Positions 1 through 10,542 of a stretch of 64,000 nucleotides of DNA are shown one piece after another; the stretch's first letter is position 1, and each line of letters opens with the position of its first letter. The stretch comes from Streptomyces sp. NBC_01260 (lineage in GTDB: Bacteria; Actinomycetota; Actinomycetes; Streptomycetales; Streptomycetaceae). The notes under the pieces were generated by a model. It saw nothing but the letters and a program-made list of their open reading frames with translations, did not search any database and was not told where the DNA came from. Made by a program: the position numbers and the translations under genes. The stretch lies in assembly GCF_036226405.1 (NCBI RefSeq), contig NZ_CP108464.1, positions 5,828,001-5,892,000 on the forward strand, in the 5' to 3' direction.

Positions 1-1
1 G

Positions 2-196
2 AAGGCCGGCAGCCCGAGCACCTGCGCGGCGGGTTCCGAGGGTTCGGTCGGCAGCGCGGGAGCCACTCTGGCCTCCACGCCGAACGGCGCCTTCACCGGA
101 GGTGAGTTCACCGTCGACGCCCAGCTGTCGCTGGACGTGCCGGCGTACTCCGCCACCGGCGCCTACTCCGGAGTGCTCACGCTCACCCTGACGTGA
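2..196 (+). CDS. C-terminal end of a secreted/surface protein (5'-truncated by the window)
   Basis: An open frame enters from the left edge and stops at TGA 194-196. The 64 visible residues are rich in Ser, Thr, Gly and Ala and end in a beta-strand-like pattern (PAYSATGAYSGVLTLTLT) that resembles the C-terminal strand of WxL/DUF11-type surface domains. The next gene starts 88 bases later on the same strand and is a DUF916-like membrane-anchored surface protein, so the two look like a surface-protein pair. The family assignment is inference because only the tail is visible. Confidence 0.6.
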   Translation, partial: KAGSPSTCAAGSEGSVGSAGATLASTPNGAFTGGEFTVDAQLSLDVPAYSATGAYSGVLTLTLT

Positions 197-284
197 GCCG
201 GGACCACTGACCCACCGGTGGGCCGGGCGCGCACCCGGCCGGTCCACCCACCCCGCCAACGCGTGCACCCTGGGGGCCCGCACC

Positions 285-1229
285 GTGCGCAAGCTGTCCG
301 TACTCCTTCTGACCGGCGCCCTGCTCCTGCTGGGCGCCCCCGCGGCCGGCGCCGCCGACAACGGCAGCTGGTCGGTCTTCCCGGCCGCCGCCGACACCGG
401 CACCCGGCCGTACTTCTATCTCTCGGCCGACCCCGGAGCCACCCTCACCGACAAGGTGACCGTCAAGAACAAGACCGGCGACCCGCTGACGTTCCGGCTG
501 TACGCGGCCGACGCGTACAACACCGAACGCGACGGCGGATTCGCGGTCCGCGCGCAGAACGAGAAGCAGCGATCCGTCGGCGCCTGGGCCAGGACCGACC
601 GCGACCGGGTCACCGTGAAGCCGCACGGTTCGGTCACCGTGCCCGTCACGATCAAGGTCCCCGAGGACGCCGAACCGGGCGACCACCCCGGCGCCCTCGT
701 CGCCCTGGACGAGCGCGTCGACCCCGCCGACGCGGGCGCCGTGGCCGTCGGCATCCAGAAGGCGGTCGGCGCCCGGATCTATCTGCGGGTCAACGGCCCG
801 ACGATGCCCGCGCTCTCCGTCGACGACGTCAAGGTCGAGCACACCCAGCCACTGGTCCCGGGCACCGGCACGTCCCGGGCCGTCATCTCGTACACGCTCC
901 GCAACCGCGGCAACGTCACCCTCAGCCCCAAGGTCGCGCTCAAGGCCGAGGGGCTCTTCGGCCGCACCCTGCTCGCCCGCGAGCTGAAGCGGATTCCCTC
1001 CGAGCTGCTGCCCCGCCAGGAGGTCCGGCTCACCGAGGAGTGGAAGGGCGCGCCGCAGCTGGAGTGGGGCGAGGTCAAGCTGACCGCCAGCGCGCGCGAC
1101 ACCCGCGAGGCCGCCACCGCACCGTACTTCGCACTGCCCTGGCTGGTCGCCGGAGTGCTGCTGGTGCTTCTTGCCGGGGGCGCGGGGCTGTGGATACGGG
1201 CACGTCGGAGCCGTCGCCGCACGGCCTGA
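285..1229 (+). CDS. DUF916/WxL-interacting-type membrane-anchored surface protein
   Basis: A 314-residue protein with a GTG start preceded by a weak G-rich site. Residues 1-24 form a signal peptide (Arg/Lys start, Leu-rich core, AGAAD cleavage region). Two beta-rich parts follow, the first with phrases typical of DUF916 (KVTVKNKTGDPLTFRLYAAD; later PVTIKVPEDAEPGDHPGALV). Residues about 285-305 are a membrane helix followed by an Arg-rich cytoplasmic tail, so the protein is anchored outside the membrane. Such proteins are thought to bind cell wall or partner WxL-like proteins. The upstream truncated gene is the likely partner. No catalytic residues are apparent. Confidence 0.75.
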   Translation: MRKLSVLLLTGALLLLGAPAAGAADNGSWSVFPAAADTGTRPYFYLSADPGATLTDKVTVKNKTGDPLTFRLYAADAYNTERDGGFAVRAQNEKQRSVGAWARTDRDRVTVKPHGSVTVPVTIKVPEDAEPGDHPGALVALDERVDPADAGAVAVGIQKAVGARIYLRVNGPTMPALSVDDVKVEHTQPLVPGTGTSRAVISYTLRNRGNVTLSPKVALKAEGLFGRTLLARELKRIPSELLPRQEVRLTEEWKGAPQLEWGEVKLTASARDTREAATAPYFALPWLVAGVLLVLLAGGAGLWIRARRSRRRTA

Positions 1230-1288
1230 GACGAGGGGCCCGGCGGCCCCGCCGGCCGCCTTGGTGCGGCAGCGCCGCCGGGATCGGG

Positions 1289-1294
1289 GACAAT
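1289..1294 (+). promoter_or_regulatory. -10-like hexamer, probable leaderless era promoter
   Basis: GACAAT lies seven bases before the era ATG, so transcription would begin at or next to the start codon. The same arrangement is seen before recO and dusB. The -35 region is not recognisable. Inference from position and recurrence. Confidence 0.4.
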
Positions 1295-1301
1295 GGGCGC
1301 C

Positions 1302-2267
1302 ATGAGCGCTCGACCTAACCCAGAAGCTGCTGCGCAGCAGGCTGAGAACACCGCCCCGCACCGGGCCGGCTTCGCCTGCTTCGTGGGCCGTCCCAACGCG
1401 GGCAAGTCCACCCTTACGAACGCTCTGGTCGGCCAGAAGGTGGCGATCACGTCCAACCGGCCACAGACCACCCGGCACACGGTCCGCGGCATCGTGCACC
1501 GGCCGGACGCGCAGCTGATCCTGGTCGACACCCCCGGCCTCCACAAGCCGCGCACCCTGCTGGGCGAGCGTCTCAACGACGTCGTACGCACCACCTGGGC
1601 CGAGGTCGACGTCATCGGTTTCTGCCTGCCCGCCGACCAGAAGCTCGGCCCCGGCGACACGTACATCATCAAGGAACTCGCGGGCATCAGGAAGACGCCC
1701 AAGATCGCGATCATCACCAAGTCCGACCTGGTCGAGTCCAAGCAGCTCGCCGAACAGCTGCTGGCCGTCTCCCGCCTCGGCGAGGAGCTCGGCTTCGAGT
1801 GGGCGGAGATCATCCCGGTCTCGGCCGTCAAGGACGACCAGGTCGGTCTGCTGGCCGACCTGATCGCCCCGCTGCTCCCCGAGAGCCCGCCGCTCTACCC
1901 GGAGGGCGACCTCACCGACGAGCCCGAGATGGTCATGGTCGCCGAGCTGATCCGGGAGGCCGCGCTCGAAGGCGTACGGGACGAGCTGCCGCACTCCATC
2001 GCGGTCGTCGTCGAGGAGATGCTGCCGCGCGAGGACCGTCCGGCGGACAAGCCGCTGCTCGACATCCACGCCAACGTCTACATCGAGCGGCCCAGCCAGA
2101 AGGGCATCATCATCGGCCCCAAGGGCAAGCGGCTCAAGGACGTCGGCACCAAGTCGCGCAAGCACATCGAGGCGCTGCTCGGTACGCCGGTCTTCCTGGA
2201 CCTGCACGTGAAGGTCGCCAAGGACTGGCAGCGGGACCCCAAGCAGCTGCGCAAGCTGGGGTTCTGA
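1302..2267 (+). CDS. era: GTPase Era
   Basis: Era is a GTPase that binds 16S rRNA and helps 30S subunit maturation. The 321-residue protein shows G1 GRPNAGKST, the DTPG G3 motif and TKSD for G4 in the N-terminal half. A C-terminal KH domain carries the GxxG loop (IIGPKGKRL, about residue 270). Length is normal. An in-frame ATG at 1293 would add three residues; 1302 is preferred because a GACAAT -10-like hexamer (1289-1294) lies seven bases before it, which suggests a leaderless transcript. The gene stands alone between the surface-protein gene and a convergent inhibitor gene. Confidence 0.95.
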   Translation: MSARPNPEAAAQQAENTAPHRAGFACFVGRPNAGKSTLTNALVGQKVAITSNRPQTTRHTVRGIVHRPDAQLILVDTPGLHKPRTLLGERLNDVVRTTWAEVDVIGFCLPADQKLGPGDTYIIKELAGIRKTPKIAIITKSDLVESKQLAEQLLAVSRLGEELGFEWAEIIPVSAVKDDQVGLLADLIAPLLPESPPLYPEGDLTDEPEMVMVAELIREAALEGVRDELPHSIAVVVEEMLPREDRPADKPLLDIHANVYIERPSQKGIIIGPKGKRLKDVGTKSRKHIEALLGTPVFLDLHVKVAKDWQRDPKQLRKLGF

Positions 2268-2290
2268 GCGGTCTCAGCCCTGCGCCGGTC

Positions 2291-2557
2291 TCACGCGCCC
2301 TCCTTCAGGACGCGTGCGACCAGTGCGCGCTGGGCGTCGGTCAGCCGCGGGTCCGCGCAGTGCACGGTCCGGTCGCCGACCGTGATCCGGTAGCCGAAGC
2401 CGTCCGGAACGCCGGCCGGCGGGGTGTCCCGGCCGCCGGTGAGTGCCGATTCGGCCAGGGTCTCCCATTCACGGGCGTCGGCCCGCCCGGAGGTGTCGAT
2501 CTCGCGGTGGCGTGCGATACCGGCGAAACCACCGGTCCTGCTCACCTGGATCCGCAT
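2291..2557 (-). CDS. Emfourin-type inhibitor of M4 (protealysin-like) proteases
   Basis: An 88-residue small protein. It starts MRIQVSRTGGFAGI, the pattern of the emfourin family of protealysin inhibitors, and ends with DPRLTDAQRALVARVL. The start at 2557 is set by a GGAAGGA ribosome-binding site five bases upstream; a longer frame to 2605 has no such site. It lies 77 bases downstream of an M4 metallopeptidase on the same strand, the usual operon partner of emfourin. Known family members bind the protease active site directly. Here the inhibitor role rests on sequence pattern and neighbourhood. Confidence 0.8.
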   Translation of the reverse strand: MRIQVSRTGGFAGIARHREIDTSGRADAREWETLAESALTGGRDTPPAGVPDGFGYRITVGDRTVHCADPRLTDAQRALVARVLKEGA

Positions 2558-2634
2558 ACGGTGTCCTTCCTCGACGGGCGGGCCTGGGGCTTCCGTTCGG
2601 ATCATGCCTCATCCGAACGGAAGGCCCCCGTTGT

Positions 2635-3711
2635 CTAGACGGTCGGTACGCCCACCTCCGACCAGGCCTTGAGGACCGCCTCCGCCTCGTCCCCCTCGCC
2701 GAAGCGGCTGCGTGCCGCCGCGACGGTCAGCCGGGCGAAGGCCGCGAAGTCCGCGTCCACCGCCAGTTCACCACCGGTGAGCACATCGAACCAGAGCTGC
2801 CCGGCCCGCTCCCAGGAACTGCCGCCGAGCGCGGTCGCCAGCAGGTAGAACGCGCGGTTCGGGATTCCGGAGTTGAGGTGCACCCCGCCGTTGTCGTCGC
2901 CGGTGTGGATGTAGTCGTCCATGGACGCGGGCTGCGGGTCCTTGCCGAGCACGTCGTCGTCGTACGCGGTGCCGGGCGCCTTCATCGAGCGCAGCGCCAC
3001 CCCCTGGACCCTGGGTGCCAGCAGGCCCGCACCGATCAGCCAGTCGGCCTGCTCCGCGGTCTGGCCCAGCGAGTACTGCTTGACCAGGGAACCGAACACG
3101 TCCGAGACGGACTCGTTGAGCGCGCCGGACTGGCCGTAGTAGCTCAGGTTGGCCGTGTACTGGGTCAGTCCGTGCGCCAGCTCGTGGGCGATGACGTCGA
3201 TGGCGACGGTGAAGTCGAGGAAGATCTCCCCGTCCCCGTCGCCGAACACCATCTGCTCGCCGTCGAAGAAGGCGTTGTTGTACTTCTCGTCGTAGTGCAC
3301 GGAGCCGATCAGCGGCAGCCCGTTGCCGTCGATCGAACGCCGCCCGTATTGCTTGAGCAGCAGTTCGAAGGTGGCTCCGAGGCCCGCGTACGCGCGGTTG
3401 ACGCTGGCGTCGCCCGTGGGGTCCTCGCCCTCGGCGCGGACCTTGGTGCCGGGCAGGTCGGTGCCGTGCCGGCAGTCGTAGAGGGTGCGGTCGGGTTTGC
3501 CGGAGCGGTCGTCCTGCGGCGCGGGGGCGACGCGGGGCGGGACGGGCGTCGTCACCTGGCGGCGGGTGCGCCGGGCGGCGTCGGCCTCCAGGGTGCGGCG
3601 GGCCGGGCCCGCCAGGACGGGATCGTCGGACTGCGACAGCTTGTCGAGGACGTGGGGCGGCACGATGGTGCAGAAGACGGGGTGGGACCCGTGCTGAGTT
3701 CGAGGCTGCAT
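2635..3711 (-). CDS. M4-family (thermolysin/protealysin-type) zinc metallopeptidase
   Basis: A 358-residue protease. The active site has HELAHG (two zinc His plus catalytic Glu) and the third zinc ligand in ALNESVSD; the C-terminal catalytic His region reads GGVHLNSGIPN. The N-terminus lacks a long propeptide and a clear signal peptide but has IVPPHVLDKL, the short conserved propeptide motif of protealysin-like enzymes. The start at 3711 (MQPRTQHGS) is chosen over 3747, which adds an unlikely tail; neither has a strong ribosome-binding site. It is followed by the emfourin gene, so protease and inhibitor are probably co-transcribed. Whether it acts inside the cell or is exported is not clear. 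Confidence 0.9.
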   Translation of the reverse strand: MQPRTQHGSHPVFCTIVPPHVLDKLSQSDDPVLAGPARRTLEADAARRTRRQVTTPVPPRVAPAPQDDRSGKPDRTLYDCRHGTDLPGTKVRAEGEDPTGDASVNRAYAGLGATFELLLKQYGRRSIDGNGLPLIGSVHYDEKYNNAFFDGEQMVFGDGDGEIFLDFTVAIDVIAHELAHGLTQYTANLSYYGQSGALNESVSDVFGSLVKQYSLGQTAEQADWLIGAGLLAPRVQGVALRSMKAPGTAYDDDVLGKDPQPASMDDYIHTGDDNGGVHLNSGIPNRAFYLLATALGGSSWERAGQLWFDVLTGGELAVDADFAAFARLTVAAARSRFGEGDEAEAVLKAWSEVGVPTV

Positions 3712-3870
3712 GCACTCGACTGTGGCAGCGTGTGATCGCAATGTCACTGGTTGCCACCAGGATTGACGAAATAGAGTGATCGGTCACTGTTCACCCGTTA
3801 CCGGTGCCCGGTCCCGCATACTGATACGGCACCGACCTCTCGGGCGTCGCTCGGCTAGTCTCTTCGCATC

Positions 3871-3918
3871 ATGCGTTTCGGGCTGCTTCTTCTTAGCTGC
3901 CGCGGCGAGGGTCTGTAA
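3871..3918 (+). CDS. leuL: Leucine-rich leader peptide of leuA
   Basis: A 15-residue open frame, MRFGLLLLSCRGEGL, with four consecutive Leu codons (one CTG, three CTT) in a genome that rarely uses CTT. It ends 117 bases before leuA. The following RNA can fold in alternative ways. This is the layout of a ribosome-mediated attenuator: stalling at Leu codons when charged tRNA-Leu is scarce would shift the fold and allow leuA expression. Too short for routine gene callers. Confidence 0.8.
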   Translation: MRFGLLLLSCRGEGL

Positions 3919-5832
<1,914 letters not shown>

Positions 5833-5838
5833 CCCCCG

Positions 5839-5852
5839 TGCCCGAAAGGGCA
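5839..5852 (+). terminator. Short hairpin after leuA
   Basis: TGCCC and GGGCA flank a GAAA-type loop six bases after the leuA stop. There is no T-tract and the stem is only five base pairs, so terminator function is uncertain. Confidence 0.3.
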
Positions 5853-6045
5853 TGAAGCGGCACGGTTCGTGACCCCGTCCACCCGCACCCGGGAGGACGG
5901 GGTTCGGCCATCTCCGGGCGGTTGTGACGAGCGAGGTGCTGACGTCCTCTCGCGGATGTGGTTAACATCACGTCAACACGGCAATGTTGCCGAGGGGTAC
6001 CTCCCGTGTCCTTGGGGCCACGGGGGAGTTACGGAGGTGTGCGAC

Positions 6046-6750
6046 GTGCGGTCAGCCCTGGGACAACGCGCCATAAAGCTGCGTATCTGCGGCATCCGCA
6101 CCATGTGGGACACCGTCGGTGACGGCGAGTTCTTCTGCACCGGCTGCGGGGGTGACCGCAACTACCGCCGCCTCACCGGACGCCTCCGGTTCGCCGTCCT
6201 CGGCGTACCGCTGCTGCGGCGCGGCACCGTGGGCCCGGTCGTCGAATGCGCCGCGTGCCACCACCACTTCGACACCGACACGCTCGACCACCCCACCACC
6301 ACCCGGTTCTCCGCGATGCTCAAGGACGCCGTCCACACCGTGGCGCTCGGCGTCCTGGCGGCCGGCGGCACCACCTCCCGCACCGTCCTGGAGACCGCGG
6401 TCGCCACCGTGCGCGGCGCCGGATTCGACGACTGCACACAGGAGCAGCTCGCCACCGTCGTCGAGGTCCTCTCCGTCGACATAGGCCACGGCTCGGCGTT
6501 CGACCCGGCCGCCGAGGCCTGCGGCGCGGCCCTGGCCATCGAACTCCACGAGGCGCTGGAGCCCCTCGCCCCGCATCTGGCCCCCGCCGGACGCGAATCG
6601 ATTCTGCTCCAGGGCGCCCGGATCGCGCTCGCCGACGGCCCGTACAGCCAGGCCGAACGCGAGGTGCTGACCACGGTCGGCGGGGCGCTCCAGCTCCGCG
6701 CCGAGGACACGGCCCGGCTGCTCGCCGCGGCGGCGCGTACGCCCTCCTGA
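6046..6750 (+). CDS. TerB-like (tellurite-resistance/DjlA N-terminal) domain protein with zinc ribbon
   Basis: A 234-residue protein. The N-terminal part has two Cys pairs (FCTGCGG and CAACHHHF) that look like a zinc ribbon. Residues about 90-230 are helical with the TerB-type ending ALADGPYSQAEREVLTTVGGAL. The GTG start at 6046 is set by GGAGGT seven bases upstream; the frame is open far upstream without a site. TerB-like domains are linked to stress and metal responses at the membrane, but the exact function here is unknown. The gene stands alone after leuA. Confidence 0.7.
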   Translation: MRSALGQRAIKLRICGIRTMWDTVGDGEFFCTGCGGDRNYRRLTGRLRFAVLGVPLLRRGTVGPVVECAACHHHFDTDTLDHPTTTRFSAMLKDAVHTVALGVLAAGGTTSRTVLETAVATVRGAGFDDCTQEQLATVVEVLSVDIGHGSAFDPAAEACGAALAIELHEALEPLAPHLAPAGRESILLQGARIALADGPYSQAEREVLTTVGGALQLRAEDTARLLAAAARTPS

Positions 6751-6829
6751 GCCCTCCGGCGGGGCGGCCCGGTAAGTTGGCTCTCTTCGGGCGGCGAGAG
6801 CTCCCGGAGCCCCGATTGCGAGCTCCACG

Positions 6830-7582
6830 ATGAGCGCCCAACCGTCCCTCGCACGACTGCGCCTCCATGCCGCGCTGGACCGCCTGGCCGTCACCTTCGC
6901 CGGTCTGACCGCCCGGTCCGACGAGCACAACTGCGTGTGCCACTGGGGCGATGCCGAAGAGCTCGCGCTGCTCAAGACGGCGGACGCGGAGCTGGACCCC
7001 GACCTCCTGCGGCGCACCTGGGACGCCCCCGACTGGACCGACCACGCGTCCGTCCTGCGCCGGATCCTGCCCCAGTTCGCCCGGACCCTCGTCGGCGGCC
7101 CTGTCGCCCCCTGGCAGGCGGAGGCGGGCCGCTCGTTCGCCCGGGGCCGATGGCAGCGCTGGCCCGCCGAGCAGGCCGGGGCGGTCCGGGAGTTCCTGCA
7201 CGCCTGGTGGGCCGACACCCTCACCGACCCGTCTCCCGCGGTGCCCGTCCCCGACGTCCTCGTCGTGATCACCGAGGCGTCCGCGGCCGTCGGCCCGTGG
7301 CTCGGCGTCTGGAAGACGCTGACAGGGCCGCCGGCCGACGCGCACCTGGCCGCCCTGGTCGAACAGTGGGAGTGGGAGCTGATCGGAGGCCAACTGCCCT
7401 GGAGCGGCTGGGACAACGAGGAGGAGATCCGCACCGAGCTGACCGCCTGGCTGGTCCGCAACGCACCCGCCAGGCTCCGCGCCCACGGCGCACCGCCGGA
7501 GCTGCTCAACCGGATACGGCTGCTCGGCCTCCCCTGCGCCGACCGCTGGGAGGACCCCGGCTGGGACGGCCGGCCCTACTGA
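6830..7582 (+). CDS. Conserved hypothetical protein, Trp-rich
   Basis: A 250-residue cytoplasmic protein with no signal peptide or membrane helix. Many Trp residues occur in short motifs (CHWGD, RRTWDAPDW, FLHAWW, QWEWELIGGQ, PWSGWDNEEE). I recognise no domain. Codon usage matches the neighbours. It starts 79 bases after the TerB-like gene on the same strand and may share its transcript. A perfect hairpin lies after the gene. No function is proposed. Confidence 0.6.
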   Translation: MSAQPSLARLRLHAALDRLAVTFAGLTARSDEHNCVCHWGDAEELALLKTADAELDPDLLRRTWDAPDWTDHASVLRRILPQFARTLVGGPVAPWQAEAGRSFARGRWQRWPAEQAGAVREFLHAWWADTLTDPSPAVPVPDVLVVITEASAAVGPWLGVWKTLTGPPADAHLAALVEQWEWELIGGQLPWSGWDNEEEIRTELTAWLVRNAPARLRAHGAPPELLNRIRLLGLPCADRWEDPGWDGRPY

Positions 7583-7608
7583 TCCGGCCGCCGCGCGGCT
7601 CACCGTCC

Positions 7609-7628
7609 CTTACTCCCGCCGGAGTAAG
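7609..7628 (+). terminator. Hairpin terminator after the Trp-rich gene
   Basis: CTTACTCC (7609-7616) and GGAGTAAG (7621-7628) form a perfect eight-base-pair stem with a four-base loop, 26 bases after the stop codon. No T-tract, as is common in Streptomyces. Confidence 0.6.
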
Positions 7629-8327
7629 CCGGGGCGCCGCACCCTCCCCGGCGGTGGCGCGGATGGCGGTCTCCGGCGCGAGGAATCGGCCCCGGCCCGA
7701 CGGGAGCCCGGACATGAACCAGACACCCGGACGGAAAGGGGGGCTCGTATGAGGGCCGCAACGCGGGACAGGGGCGAGCCGTCGCGGGCGCAACAGCGGA
7801 GCCGGTGGCGGATGCCGCCCTGGTGGTATCCCCTCCACGAACGGCACGACCCTGATGCACCAGGTCTCCACGACCGGGCCGGGCCAGGACGACGACGCCC
7901 TGCCGATGGCCGTCGTCACGGACTCAACCGGGCCCCTCCTGTGCCTTCTGGCGGCCGATCTCGCCAGCAGCCCGGGAATGGGGCCCATCGCCGCCGTGGG
8001 GGTGCTGTGCGCGCTCCTGGCGATGCTGACGCGGCTGGTGCTCCTGGGCCGCCGGGGGCAGGAGGACTTCTTCATCAGCACGCCCGACTCGATCCCGGCG
8101 ACGGAGACCACTCGCCACGCCTTCCCCGGCCGCCCGGCTGATCGCCCGGGTCCTCAGCGCGCCCCGCACCCCGACCGCCCCCGTCGGCCCCGAGACGCTC
8201 TGCGACCGCGCCCAGCTGGTGATCATCGCGTACGAATCCGGGCCGGTGGTGGCCGTTGGCGGCGGAGCGGACGGGAACTGAGCGGACCGGGTCGCGGGGG
8301 CGGCCCCGGCGGGCCGCCCGCGTACCG

Positions 8328-8333
8328 GACAAT
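8328..8333 (+). promoter_or_regulatory. -10-like hexamer, probable leaderless recO promoter
   Basis: GACAAT lies six bases before the recO ATG at 8340. The spacing predicts a transcript that begins at the start codon. Same pattern as era and dusB. Confidence 0.4.
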
Positions 8334-8339
8334 GGAGCC

Positions 8340-9086
8340 ATGAGCTTGTTCCGGGACGACGGCGTGGTGCTCCGCACGCAGAAGCTGGGCGAGGCCGACC
8401 GGATCATCACGATCCTGACCCGCGGCCACGGCCGGGTACGGGCCGTCGCGCGCGGCGTGCGGCGCACGAAGTCGAAGTTCGGGGCCCGGCTGGAGCCGTT
8501 CTCCCATGTGGACGTGCAGTTCTTCGCCCGCGGCAGCGAGCTGATCGGACGCGGCCTGCCGCTCTGCACCCAGAGCGAGACGATCGCCCCCTACGGCGGC
8601 GGCATCGTCACCGACTACGGGCGCTACACCGCGGGCACCGCGATGCTGGAGACCGCCGAGCGCTTCACCGACCACGAGGGCGAGCCCGCGGTCCAGCAGT
8701 ACCTGCTGCTGGTCGGCGGACTGCGCACGCTGTCCCGCGGGGAGCACGAGCCGCATCTCATCCTCGACGCCTTCCTGCTGCGTTCCCTCGCCGTCAACGG
8801 CTACGCACCCAGCTTCGACGACTGCGCCCGGTGCGGAATGCCCGGACCGAACCGTTTCTTCTCCGTCGCGGCGGGCGGCGTCATATGCGGCGACTGCCGG
8901 GTACCGGGCAGCGTCGTACCCTCGGCGGAGGCCGTCACCCTGCTGAGCGCACTGCTCACTGGTGACTGGGAGACGGCGGACGCGTGCGAGGCGCGGCATG
9001 TCAGGGAGGGGAGCGGGCTGGTGTCCGCCTATCTGCACTGGCATCTGGAGCGCGGACTGCGCTCACTGCGGTACGTAGAGAAGTGA
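8340..9086 (+). CDS. recO: DNA repair protein RecO
   Basis: RecO works with RecR/RecF to load RecA onto SSB-coated single strands in gap repair. The 248-residue protein has an N-terminal OB fold ([31 protein letters not shown]) and a helical C-terminal half with a four-Cys zinc site ([10 protein letters not shown], then VICGDCR, near residues 162-187). A longer frame from 8256 is rejected because the ATG at 8340 fits the family start. uppS follows 34 bases downstream, so the two are probably one transcript. Confidence 0.95.
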   Translation: MSLFRDDGVVLRTQKLGEADRIITILTRGHGRVRAVARGVRRTKSKFGARLEPFSHVDVQFFARGSELIGRGLPLCTQSETIAPYGGGIVTDYGRYTAGTAMLETAERFTDHEGEPAVQQYLLLVGGLRTLSRGEHEPHLILDAFLLRSLAVNGYAPSFDDCARCGMPGPNRFFSVAAGGVICGDCRVPGSVVPSAEAVTLLSALLTGDWETADACEARHVREGSGLVSAYLHWHLERGLRSLRYVEK

Positions 9087-9120
9087 CACAGGCAGTCAGG
9101 CAGAGGGAGCGAGACAGTTC

Positions 9121-9957
9121 ATGGCAGTACGCGGGATTCTCGGCGGCCGTAACCGGCACGACTACAAGACCCCGGAGCCGCACCCGTCCGGTGCCGTGCC
9201 CCCGACGATCCCCGGTGAGCTGGTGCCCAAGCACGTCGCCGTGGTGATGGACGGCAACGGCCGCTGGGCCAAGGAGCGCGGTCTGCCGCGCACCGAGGGC
9301 CACAAGGTCGGCGAGGGCGTCGTCATGGATGTGCTCAAGGGCTGCATCGAGATGGGCGTCAAGAACCTCTCGCTGTACGCCTTCTCCACCGAGAACTGGA
9401 AGCGGTCCCCGGACGAGGTGAAGTTCCTGATGAACTTCAACCGGGACGTCATCCGCCGCCGCCGCGACGAGATGGACGAACTCGGCATCCGCATCCGCTG
9501 GGTCGGCCGCATGCCGAAGCTGTGGAAGTCCGTCGTCCAGGAGCTCCAGGTCGCCCAGGAACAGACCAAGGACAACGACAAGATGACGCTGTACTTCTGC
9601 GTCAACTACGGCGGCCGGGCCGAGATCGCCGACGCCGCGCAGCGGATCGCGCAGGATGTCGCGGCCGGGAAGCTCGACCCGTCGAAGGTCAACGAGAAGA
9701 CCTTCGCGAAGTACACCTACTACCCGGACATGCCGGACGTCGACCTCTTCGTCCGCCCGAGCGGCGAGCAGCGCACGTCCAACTACCTGATCTGGCAGAG
9801 CGCGTACGCCGAGATGGTCTTCCAGGACGTGCTGTGGCCGGACTTCGACCGCCGTGACCTGTGGCGGGCCTGTCTGGAATTCGCCCAGCGCGACCGGCGT
9901 TTCGGCGGTGCGGTGGAGGCCGCTGCTGCCAAGGCGGACCCCTCCTCCGCGAGCTGA
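9121..9957 (+). CDS. uppS: Isoprenyl transferase (undecaprenyl diphosphate synthase family)
   Basis: A cis-prenyltransferase of 278 residues that makes the long polyprenyl diphosphate carrier for cell-wall synthesis from FPP and [17 protein letters not shown] carries the catalytic Asp and phosphate-binding residues (about 41-54). Further family motifs are [12 protein letters not shown] and [16 protein letters not shown]. The N-terminal extension of about 35 residues is usual in Streptomyces. It lies directly downstream of recO. Streptomyces have more than one such gene, so chain length is inferred. Confidence 0.93.
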   Translation: MAVRGILGGRNRHDYKTPEPHPSGAVPPTIPGELVPKHVAVVMDGNGRWAKERGLPRTEGHKVGEGVVMDVLKGCIEMGVKNLSLYAFSTENWKRSPDEVKFLMNFNRDVIRRRRDEMDELGIRIRWVGRMPKLWKSVVQELQVAQEQTKDNDKMTLYFCVNYGGRAEIADAAQRIAQDVAAGKLDPSKVNEKTFAKYTYYPDMPDVDLFVRPSGEQRTSNYLIWQSAYAEMVFQDVLWPDFDRRDLWRACLEFAQRDRRFGGAVEAAAAKADPSSAS

Positions 9958-9963
9958 TCAGCG

Positions 9964-10011
9964 CGAAGCAGGCGGGCGGAGACTCCGTTCCCGGAGCCTC
10001 CGCCCGCCTGC
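9964..10011. terminator. Bidirectional terminator between uppS and zur
   Basis: An almost perfect long hairpin: AAGCAGGCGGGCGGAG pairs with CTCCGCCCGCCTGCTT around an inner CTCCG/CGGAG stem. It lies between convergent genes and would stop transcription from both sides. Confidence 0.85.
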
Positions 10012-10042
10012 TTCCCCGATGCTTCGCTGAAGCCCCCGGAGG

Positions 10043-10477
10043 TCAGCTCTCCGCGCTTGCGCACTCCGCGCAGGTACCGAAGACCTCCACCGTGTGCGCC
10101 ACGTTCACGTAGCCGTGCTGCGCCGCGATCGTCTCCGCCCACTGCTCCACCGCCGGGCCCTCGACCTCGACGGCCTTGCCGCACATCCGGCACACCAGAT
10201 GGTGGTGGTGGTCGCCGGTGGAGCACCGCCGGTAGACGGACTCGCCCTCGGTGGTGCGCAGCACATCGACCTCGCCCGCGTCCGCGAGGGACTGCAGGGT
10301 GCGGTAGACCGTGGTCAGCCCGACCGAGTCGCCGCGGTGCTTGAGCACATCGTGCAGCTCCTGCGCGCTGCGGAACTCGTCCACCTCGTCGAGCGCAGCG
10401 GCCACCGCCGTCCGCTGCCGGGTCGAGCGGCCGCGTACCGGTGCCGCGTTCGTTCCGCTGATCGGCGCCGTCGCCAC
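10043..10477 (-). CDS. zur: Zinc uptake regulator Zur (Fur family)
   Basis: A 144-residue metal-sensing repressor. A winged helix (TRQRTAVAAALDE to GLTTVYRTLQSLADAG) is followed by the dimerisation and metal domain. Metal ligands are visible in GDHHHHLVCRMCG and FGTCAEC (structural Cys4 zinc site). The GTG at 10477 is selected by GAGGAGG five bases upstream; the frame runs on to 10597 without a site. It is last in the znuA-znuC-znuB-zur row. The transported metal and DNA site are inferred from this context. Confidence 0.93.
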   Translation of the reverse strand: MATAPISGTNAAPVRGRSTRQRTAVAAALDEVDEFRSAQELHDVLKHRGDSVGLTTVYRTLQSLADAGEVDVLRTTEGESVYRRCSTGDHHHHLVCRMCGKAVEVEGPAVEQWAETIAAQHGYVNVAHTVEVFGTCAECASAES

Positions 10478-10542
10478 AGGAGCCTCCTCGTGTCGCCCGT
10501 ACGTTTGTCGGGCCATTGTGCCAGCCCGGCCCGGCCGCGGGG

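Larger units (their letters stand above)
7583..8339 (+). pseudogene. Decayed region with relic of an MMPL-family transporter
   Basis: No intact gene fits this 757-base gap. One frame (about 7855-8090) reads LLCLLAADLASSPGMGPIA followed by VLCALLAMLTRLVLLGRR, which closely resembles the transmembrane region near the end of MMPL/RND lipid transporters in Streptomyces. The frame lacks the rest of the family's several hundred residues and shifts afterwards. Another frame ends ETLCDRAQLVIIAYESG before a stop at 8279-8281 and is unrecognised. I read the stretch as a transporter remnant. Confidence 0.45.

Noticed and set aside
183..2207. 674-codon open frame on the minus strand across era and its neighbour
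   Set aside because: It is antisense to era and the surface-protein gene; its composition is Arg/Gly/Asp-rich with no domain. Long antisense frames are a by-product of high GC.
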